From Thermoproteota archaeon (GTDB lineage Archaea; Korarchaeota; Korarchaeia; Korarchaeales; Korarchaeaceae), in assembly GCA_027492205.1 (NCBI GenBank), contig JAOZFN010000014.1, forward strand, positions 62,001 through 126,000: DNA of 64,000 nt, given 5' to 3'. Below are positions 59,121 through 64,000 of this stretch, one piece after another. Under the pieces are notes generated by a model. That model saw only the letters and a list, made by a program, of their open reading frames with translations. It was not told the origin of the DNA and searched no databases. The stretch's first letter is position 1; each line of letters opens with the position of its first letter. Both the position numbers and the translations under genes were made by a program.

Positions 59121-60066
59121 TCGGCCTCTCCCCCCACCCAGCCCCCGCACCCCGGCCGGGACCCCGGGGCTCGCCACCCTGGGCCGCCTCGCTGAGCGCC
59201 TCGACGAGGGCCCTGAGCTGCGCCAGCTGTCCGCCGAACCTGCCCGCGTCGCCCGGGCTGAGGGAGGACACGCCTGTCAAGAACTCCCGTACGCCGGGGG
59301 ACGACAGGATCTCCAGGGCCTCCTCCGGAGACAGCCCCCCGTCCCTGGCCGCCGCGGCCGCGGCGAGGGCCCTCCGGGCCGCCTCGGGGTTCCCCCCGAC
59401 CAGGGAGAAGAGGGCCAGGATCACGTCCAGCTCCCTGGCCAGCGCCTCCAGCCTCCCCCTGGACTCGTTCAGGATCTCGACGTGCGACGGTGAGAGGAGG
59501 GCGGAGTCGTCCACCGACGAGAGGTTCAGCAGGGCCTCTCCCACCATCTCCCTGGCGCGCCTCACGCCCGCCGCAACCTCCGACCACTCGGCCAGGGCGG
59601 CCTGGACGTCCCCCGACGTCAGGTTGCCCACGGCCCTCCAGACGCCGGGTCGAACCGCGTCCAAGATAGAGGCGGCCCGGGCGGACGAGTCCGCCGCCAC
59701 GGCGGCGTGGCGGTAGGCCCTGACCGCGGCCAGCACCCTCGAGGAGAGCCCGGTGCCCCCCGACTCCTCGGCCGCCCTCCCCGCCCTGGCCAGCATCTCG
59801 AGGGACCTGGCCGCGGCCCCCCTCGCGAGGGCCACGGCGGAGGGATCCACCTCCACCCAGAGCGAGTCGTAGGCCAGGGCGGAGGAGTTCTCCAGCGCTC
59901 CTGCGGCCAGCTCACCGCCCGGAACGACAAGCGTCATGTCCGCCGGGTCCACGGCGCCTGAGGAGGCTATGAGGGGCCAGAAGAAGGCCAGGGCGATCAG
60001 CGTCAGGGCTAGGGCGACTGGGATCTCGGGCCTGACCCTGCCGAGGATCGGCGGCGAGGGGCTCAC
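59113..60066 (-). CDS. Secreted or anchored helical protein of the VWA operon
   Basis: 317 aa from GTG 60066 with GGAGGT 6 nt upstream and a TATA box (minus CTAAATAC, about 60088-60095). One N-terminal helix (PVALALTLIALAFFWPLIAS), then almost continuous Ala-rich helix (RSLEMLARAGRAAEESGG, VRRAREMVGEALLNLSSVDD) and a Gly/Pro tail. No family recognised, but position matches the extra subunit often found with VWA/DUF58 genes. First gene of the operon. Confidence 0.65.
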   Translation of the reverse strand: MSPSPPILGRVRPEIPVALALTLIALAFFWPLIASSGAVDPADMTLVVPGGELAAGALENSSALAYDSLWVEVDPSAVALARGAAARSLEMLARAGRAAEESGGTGLSSRVLAAVRAYRHAAVAADSSARAASILDAVRPGVWRAVGNLTSGDVQAALAEWSEVAAGVRRAREMVGEALLNLSSVDDSALLSPSHVEILNESRGRLEALARELDVILALFSLVGGNPEAARRALAAAAAARDGGLSPEEALEILSSPGVREFLTGVSSLSPGDAGRFGGQLAQLRALVEALSEAAQGGEPRGPGRGAGAGWGERPND

Positions 60067-60296
60067 CGGGACCTCCGGGCGGCCGGCCGTATTTAGGTTA
60101 ACCAGCCCGGGGCCATCAGGCGCGAGCCGCCCGGGCCGCGCTTCCAGCCCGGGGCTGACTGCCACCCACGTGGACCGAGTGCGCAGCGACGTGGGCCCAC
60201 CCGGTCTTGTGCAGTCGCCCGATGGCCCATCCCTTCCCCCCGCGGCCCGAGCCCAGGCTGGGCTGGGGGCCACCCTCGTTCATCACAATGACTGTA

Positions 60297-60304
60297 CTTA
60301 TATT
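60297..60304 (+). promoter_or_regulatory. TATA box of the vapBC pair at 60.3 kb
   Basis: ACTTATAT, 25-32 nt before the ATG at 60329. Confidence 0.55.
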
Positions 60305-60328
60305 GCCAACACACCCACCCTCAGCACG

Positions 60329-60637
60329 ATGCCCGAGAGGGTCGTGGTGCAGGTCAGGCTTCCGGCGAGGCTCGTGAGGGAACTCGACAGGCTGACGGAG
60401 GAGGGGTACTACGGGAGCAGGACCGAGGCCATTGCCGACGCGATAAGGCACCTCCTCGAGAGGTACAGGCGCGGCGGCGGGCTCGCCAGGGTCGTTCGAC
60501 TCTACCTGCTGGGGAGGAGGCCGAGGCCCCCCAAGCTCGAGGTGGACGTCGACGAGGCGGTGAGGAACATCAGGGAGTCGCTGGGGACCGATGACCCGGA
60601 CAGGGTGATGGACATCCTGAGGGGGCGGGTGGCGTAG
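60329..60637 (+). CDS. vapB: VapB antitoxin, ribbon-helix-helix type
   Basis: 102 aa. RHH domain VVVQVRLPARLVRELDRLTE, GYYGSRTEAIADAIRHLLER. The tail (EVDVDEAVRNIRESLG) is the likely toxin-wrapping part. It differs from the AbrB-type antitoxins elsewhere in the window. Leaderless ATG; the toxin gene follows after 1 bp. Confidence 0.85.
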   Translation: MPERVVVQVRLPARLVRELDRLTEEGYYGSRTEAIADAIRHLLERYRRGGGLARVVRLYLLGRRPRPPKLEVDVDEAVRNIRESLGTDDPDRVMDILRGRVA

Positions 60638-60638
60638 C

Positions 60639-61073
60639 TTGATCGTCGTGGACACGGACGTGCTGGCGATCCACCACATCTTCAGGAGAGACGGGAGGTT
60701 TGAGGTTAACGAGAGGGCCTACGAGGAGTTGAGGAGGAGAGAGGGCGCCACGACGATCCACAACCTCATGGAGCTGTGCGGCCTCTTCGCGGTGGCCGGG
60801 ATGGGGAACCGGATCGCGGCCCTCATAAACAGGTACCTCGGGGGAGCGGAGCTGAGGGTCGAGTTTCCGAGGTACCCGGAGGACTGGGGGGAGTTCGTGG
60901 AGGTCCTGGTGGGATACCTGGAGAGGGGCCTCAGCTATGGGGACGCCTTGGTGGCCGCGGCCGCGGAGGACCTGGGCGCCGAGATCCTCGTCACCTGGAA
61001 CAAGAGGCACTTCTCCGGGAGGATATCGGCGGACGTGATGACTCCTGAGGAGTTCCTCGCGGCGGGGCCGTAG
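60639..61073 (+). CDS. vapC: VapC toxin, PIN-domain RNase
   Basis: 144 aa from TTG 60639. PIN residues: IVVDTDVLAIHHI (Asp), TTIHNLMELCGLF (Glu), LSYGDALVAAAAE (Asp) and ILVTWNKRHFSGR (N in place of the last Asp, common in this subgroup). Intact. Confidence 0.85.
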   Translation: MIVVDTDVLAIHHIFRRDGRFEVNERAYEELRRREGATTIHNLMELCGLFAVAGMGNRIAALINRYLGGAELRVEFPRYPEDWGEFVEVLVGYLERGLSYGDALVAAAAEDLGAEILVTWNKRHFSGRISADVMTPEEFLAAGP

Positions 61074-61146
61074 TCGCGCCACGGTCTTCCGGGGCCAGAC
61101 GCAGCCCCGCCCTGCCGGGAGGTCTAGAGGGGTTCGGGAGACGTGG

Positions 61147-62319
61147 TCATTTGTAGACGTGCGCGCCTCCCTTGGGCATCATCTCCGTAGATCCGCCCCT
61201 CTCGGGGGAACCCCGGGCGCCCCGCATCCGAAGGTTGAGGGCCGCGGCCTCGTCCCTGTCGACGATCAGCCCGCAGCCCTCGCACCGCATGAGCCTGCCC
61301 CGATAGGCCAGCAATCGGCCTGAGCACACGGGGCAGGTCCTGGAGGAGTAGGCGGGGTTCACGAATTGCACGGGGAGGCCCAGCCACCTGGCCTTGTAGG
61401 CCAGCATGAACTGAAGCGTGCGAGCGTCCCACTTGCTGAGCCTCCGCCTGATCTCCCTCCTGCTGGCCCTCCCTCTCCTGGCAGTCCTCTCCTTTATGCC
61501 GCTCAGGTCCTCCAAGACGATCCCGTAGTTCAGCGAGGCCAGCTCCCTGACTATCCTGGTGGTCAGCTTGTGGAGGAAGTCCCTGACCCTGTTCCTCTCT
61601 CTTTTACTGTACTTCTCCATCAGCCTCCTGGACCTCCTCGGGTGGGTCCTCCTGAGCGCCTGTATCCTCCGGCGCTTCTCCTCGTAGACCCTGTGGATGT
61701 GGTAAAGTTCCCTTAAGTCGTACCTGATCACTCCGGATCTGTCCCTCGCCTCCGTCACGTTCGCCTCGTTCACGTCGAAGGCCGACCACCCCCTGACTTC
61801 CTTCTTCGGCTCTGCAGAGCGCTTGAACGTGATGTAGAGCCTGTCGTCCGTCATCAGCAGGCCGCCGATGGAGTCGTAGTCCCTGGGCAGGTGGTCGAAC
61901 CCCGACAGGTCCACCTCTAGGTAGCGCCTCCTGGCCACTACCCTGATGATCAGCTTGTTCTCCTTGACCCTGAACAGCGTGCTCTTGATGTAGACCATCC
62001 TCCTCGTTATCTCCGGTGGTCTCTTCGCCTTGCCCCTGTTGTGCAGCTTTATCCAACCCTTCACCAGGCCCATGACCGAGTTGATGGCGGAGTCGACGTA
62101 GTGGCTAGCGTAAGGCCAGTCCTTGAGCAGCTCTTTCCTGATCTCGCGCCTCTCCCCGGCCCTCAGGCGGAGCCTGGCCTTTCCGCTAGGGCCGTAGGAG
62201 ACGTGCGCCATCACAGCCTCCAGCGCCTTCCTCTTGACCTCTAGGTAGGCGTCTATGAGGTCTTTGGGAGCCTTTATGGGCACAGCGCAGCTCTTGATCG
62301 CCTCACTCCTCTGAGACAA
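61147..62319 (-). CDS. tnpB: TnpB RNA-guided nuclease of an IS607-type element
   Basis: 390 aa. RuvC-like catalytic residues are all present: D182 (GWSAFDVNEANVT), E270 (GIVLEDLSGIKERT) and D354 (GLIVDRDEAAALNLR). Zinc ribbon C329, C332, C346, C349 (RTCPVCSG...RCEGCG). The N-terminal region is the helical, RNA-binding half. Ancestor-type of Cas12. It cuts DNA guided by an RNA from the element's right end, favouring element maintenance. Appears functional. Confidence 0.95.
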   Translation of the reverse strand: MSQRSEAIKSCAVPIKAPKDLIDAYLEVKRKALEAVMAHVSYGPSGKARLRLRAGERREIRKELLKDWPYASHYVDSAINSVMGLVKGWIKLHNRGKAKRPPEITRRMVYIKSTLFRVKENKLIIRVVARRRYLEVDLSGFDHLPRDYDSIGGLLMTDDRLYITFKRSAEPKKEVRGWSAFDVNEANVTEARDRSGVIRYDLRELYHIHRVYEEKRRRIQALRRTHPRRSRRLMEKYSKRERNRVRDFLHKLTTRIVRELASLNYGIVLEDLSGIKERTARRGRASRREIRRRLSKWDARTLQFMLAYKARWLGLPVQFVNPAYSSRTCPVCSGRLLAYRGRLMRCEGCGLIVDRDEAAALNLRMRGARGSPERGGSTEMMPKGGAHVYK

Positions 62320-62914
62320 GCTCCCTCACCCCCTGAACGAGCCTCCTGTACCTGTGGCTCCTCCTGCCGTAGAGCCTGCCAGCGAAGTGGGCTACTATCG
62401 CTATGAGATCCTCCACGAGCTCCTCCCTGGGAGCCCTCTCCCTCTCGTTGATCACCTCTATCTCAGCGCCGAACGCTTGGAAGAGCCTCCTCAGCGTCGA
62501 GAAGCCGAACCTGGTCAGCCTGTCCGGGTAAGTGACTATCACCCTGCTGACTCTGCGCTCAGCGACCATGTCCAGCAGCCTCAAGTAGCCTCTACGCCGC
62601 TCGTTCAGCCCAGAGCCAACGTCAGTTATCACCTCGGCCAGCTCGTAGCCCCTCCGACTTGCGTGCTCCCCTATGGCCTGAACCTGCCTCTCCAGGTCAT
62701 CCCTCTGAGACCTAGAGGACACCCTGGCGTAGCCCACCACAACCCGTTCCTCGCTCAAACCGAGTACCCTCCTTATCTCCGACTCTGGAACCCTCCTCCT
62801 GCCACCCGGAGTGCGGATGCACCTGATCTTGCCTGATTTATCCCACCGCTGGATCGTTCTGACTGAGACGCCCAGGATCTTGGCCGCCTCTCTCATTGTG
62901 TAGTGTCGTTCCAT
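62303..62914 (-). CDS. tnpA: IS607-type serine recombinase (transposase)
   Basis: 203 aa. N-terminal MerR-like helix-turn-helix (YTMREAAKILGVSVRTIQRW, PGGRRRVPESEIRRVLG), then the serine-resolvase domain VVVGYARVSSRSQRDDLERQ, with Ser66 as nucleophile and the usual Arg in YPDRLTRFGF. The N-terminal DNA-binding domain ahead of the catalytic domain is the IS607 hallmark. Leaderless or nearly so behind the TATA at ~62950. Confidence 0.95.
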   Translation of the reverse strand: MERHYTMREAAKILGVSVRTIQRWDKSGKIRCIRTPGGRRRVPESEIRRVLGLSEERVVVGYARVSSRSQRDDLERQVQAIGEHASRRGYELAEVITDVGSGLNERRRGYLRLLDMVAERRVSRVIVTYPDRLTRFGFSTLRRLFQAFGAEIEVINERERAPREELVEDLIAIVAHFAGRLYGRRSHRYRRLVQGVRELVSEE

Positions 62915-63114
62915 GTCAACCTATGAGTATATTTGACTATTGAGTATTTAACAGTTTCGTACGGCCGTGCCATCGTCGTGTCCAATCCCCCACATGGCTT
63001 CTCGTCGTGGTTTTCAGCGAAGTGATTTCCAGGGATCAGAGGGCGCCCTCGCGGGGGTTGACCCGTCGCCCGGTCGACCGGGCGGGCGGGGACGGGTAGT
63101 CCCCGCACACGTGC

Positions 63115-63981
63115 TCAGCGATCCCAGGCCGCCTCAACCCTGCCAGCCCCCTCCCTGGCGGAACGGTAGAGCCAGGCCAGGTCGGTGGCCGCGGATCTGC
63201 ACCCACCCAGTCCGACGAACTCGACGTGCGGGACGGCCCACCTCCTCAGGGTCGCGAACACCTCGGCCCTGTGGCGTGACAGCCTCTCCGAGAGGAGCCG
63301 CCAGCCATCGACGCCCTCCACGAGGACCGAGCCGTTCTCCGGGTCCACCAGCTCGGCGATCCCCCCGGGGGGCAGGGAGACCTCCGAGGGGTGCGACGAG
63401 ATCGCGACGCCCAGGCCCCAGCCGACGGCGGAGAGGGCCGACGCCAGGCCCTCGAACTCCCCCGGGTCGTGGGCCAGGTCGGTGATGAGCACGAGCGAGG
63501 CGCGCCTGCGGGAGAGCGAGGCAGCCGCCCGGGCGACCTGGCGGAGGTCGGCCGCGCCACCCGGCTCTGGCGTCTCGCAGAGCTCCCGAACAGCCGCCAG
63601 GGCGAGCTCCGACGGCGGCAGCCTCAGGGCGGTGAGCCGGTCGCCGAGGATCAGAAGGGTCGTGACGTCTCCCAGCCAGCCAGCCAGCGAGGCCAAGAGC
63701 GGGAGGGCGTAGAGCGCGGCGTGGAGCTTCTCGCCGAAGTCCATTGAGGGGGACGCGTCGAGGGCCAGCACAACCTCGAGCTGGCGCTCGGCCCGCCTCT
63801 CTCGAACGAGGAGTCTCATCCCGCCGTCCGATCCAATGGACCGGCTCGAGAGCCTCCAGTCAATCAGCCTGAAGTCGTCACCTGGCTGGTAATCCCTGTA
63901 GTCGTCCCACTCGAGGCCGATCCCCCTGGCCCTTACCGGGGTGACGCCCACGGCGAGCGAGTCGGCGTGGACCCTGGCCAT
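63115..63981 (-). CDS. DUF58-family VWA-like protein, possibly cut by right edge
   Basis: 288 aa from ATG 63981; the frame stays open (AVAIVE) to the edge, so the start may lie outside. DUF58 signature GIGLEWDDYRDYQPGDDFRL followed by IDWR, then a VWA-like domain with VVLALDASPSMDFGE (D-x-S-x-S), VLITDLAHD and GVAISSHPSEV. DUF58 proteins go with MoxR AAA ATPases and VWA proteins. The VWA genes at 57-60 kb run the same way but are separated from it by a vapBC and the IS607 element. Confidence 0.85.
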   Translation of the reverse strand: MARVHADSLAVGVTPVRARGIGLEWDDYRDYQPGDDFRLIDWRLSSRSIGSDGGMRLLVRERRAERQLEVVLALDASPSMDFGEKLHAALYALPLLASLAGWLGDVTTLLILGDRLTALRLPPSELALAAVRELCETPEPGGAADLRQVARAAASLSRRRASLVLITDLAHDPGEFEGLASALSAVGWGLGVAISSHPSEVSLPPGGIAELVDPENGSVLVEGVDGWRLLSERLSRHRAEVFATLRRWAVPHVEFVGLGGCRSAATDLAWLYRSAREGAGRVEAAWDR

Positions 63982-64000
63982 CTCGACGATGGCTACGGCC

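Larger units (their letters stand above)
61080..62960 (-). mobile_element. IS607-type insertion sequence (tnpA + tnpB)
   Basis: Both genes are intact and overlap by 17 bp, in the usual order tnpA-tnpB. IS607 elements have no terminal inverted repeats, so the ends are estimates. The left end contains two TGAGTAT repeats with 17-bp spacing (62924-62930 and 62941-62947) and the promoter (TATA GTTAAATAC on the minus strand, about 62945-62953). The right end, just beyond the tnpB stop, should hold the guide (omega/re) RNA scaffold. The element sits between DUF58 and VWA genes. Confidence 0.85.

Noticed and set aside
62940-63114. Short peptide gene on the minus strand (MARPYETVKYS...)
   Set aside because: It is the AT-rich promoter and left end of the IS607 element; no support beyond an open frame of 26 codons.

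Overview
The window looks like chromosomal DNA from a high-GC thermophilic archaeon, probably of the TACK/Thermoproteota side; the exact lineage cannot be read from it. Reasons: a deoxyhypusine synthase, a C50-carotenoid (bacterioruberin) hydratase-like protein, a SerK-like serine kinase with TrpB2, a protoglobin, arginine written mostly as AGG, many GTG/TTG starts, and archaeal TATA boxes about 25-35 nt before the start codon of most first genes (leaderless or near-leaderless transcripts). No rRNA, tRNA or CRISPR array was found. One good C/D-box sRNA candidate was.

Layout. 1-9.1 kb: a membrane-anchored protein cut by the left edge; a succinate dehydrogenase operon (sdhC-type anchor, sdhA, sdhB); a MobB-like protein with a broken P-loop; a PadR regulator; an MDP-1-type phosphatase; an aldo/keto reductase; a DNA methyltransferase-like protein. 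9.2-19.5 kb: a polyprenol/phytol-kinase-like enzyme, a decayed secreted protein, the C/D sRNA, a CruF-like hydratase, a protoglobin, deoxyhypusine synthase with a PLP decarboxylase, an M23-peptidase-like protein, a methyltransferase, a metallo-beta-lactamase-fold hydrolase and a twice-frameshifted MFS transporter. 19.5-30.7 kb: a tyrosine phosphatase, three HEPN/nucleotidyltransferase (MNT) pairs (one with a 189-bp internal tandem duplication), an alpha/beta hydrolase fused to a deacetylase-like domain, an ABC exporter and a GNAT-ACT fusion.

30.7-35.0 kb: two divergent secreted carbohydrate-active proteins (exo-rhamnogalacturonan-lyase-like and glycoside-hydrolase-like). 35.0-44.5 kb: an accessory island of toxin-antitoxin modules: four intact VapBC pairs or pair-like loci, one HEPN/MNT pair, truncated VapC and MNT remnants, a broken nucleoside-phosphorylase-like gene and a duplicated promoter segment. 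The vapB at 42.4 kb has its N-terminal 45 bp inverted between perfect 8-bp inverted repeats. Flipping it back restores a normal AbrB N-terminus in the same reading frame. This is the most unusual object in the window.

44.5-50.8 kb: nicotinamidase, ferritin-like protein, acylphosphatase-coiled-coil fusion, HhH-GPD DNA glycosylase, a carbamoyltransferase, and an operon of SerK-like kinase with TrpB2 (the kinase would make the O-phosphoserine that TrpB2 enzymes use). 51-57 kb: a complete ECF transporter (S, T, A, A'), a stand-alone RAM domain, and an ABC system. 57-64 kb: two von Willebrand factor A proteins and a helical partner, then a VapBC pair and an intact IS607-type element (serine recombinase plus TnpB) lying between these and a DUF58 gene at the right edge, i.e. 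inside what is usually one MoxR/DUF58/VWA locus.

Single-base frameshifts recur in otherwise well-conserved genes (about 10.1, 18.6, 19.1, 22.2, 36.4 and 46.6 kb). They may be real decay or consensus errors; read-level data would tell.
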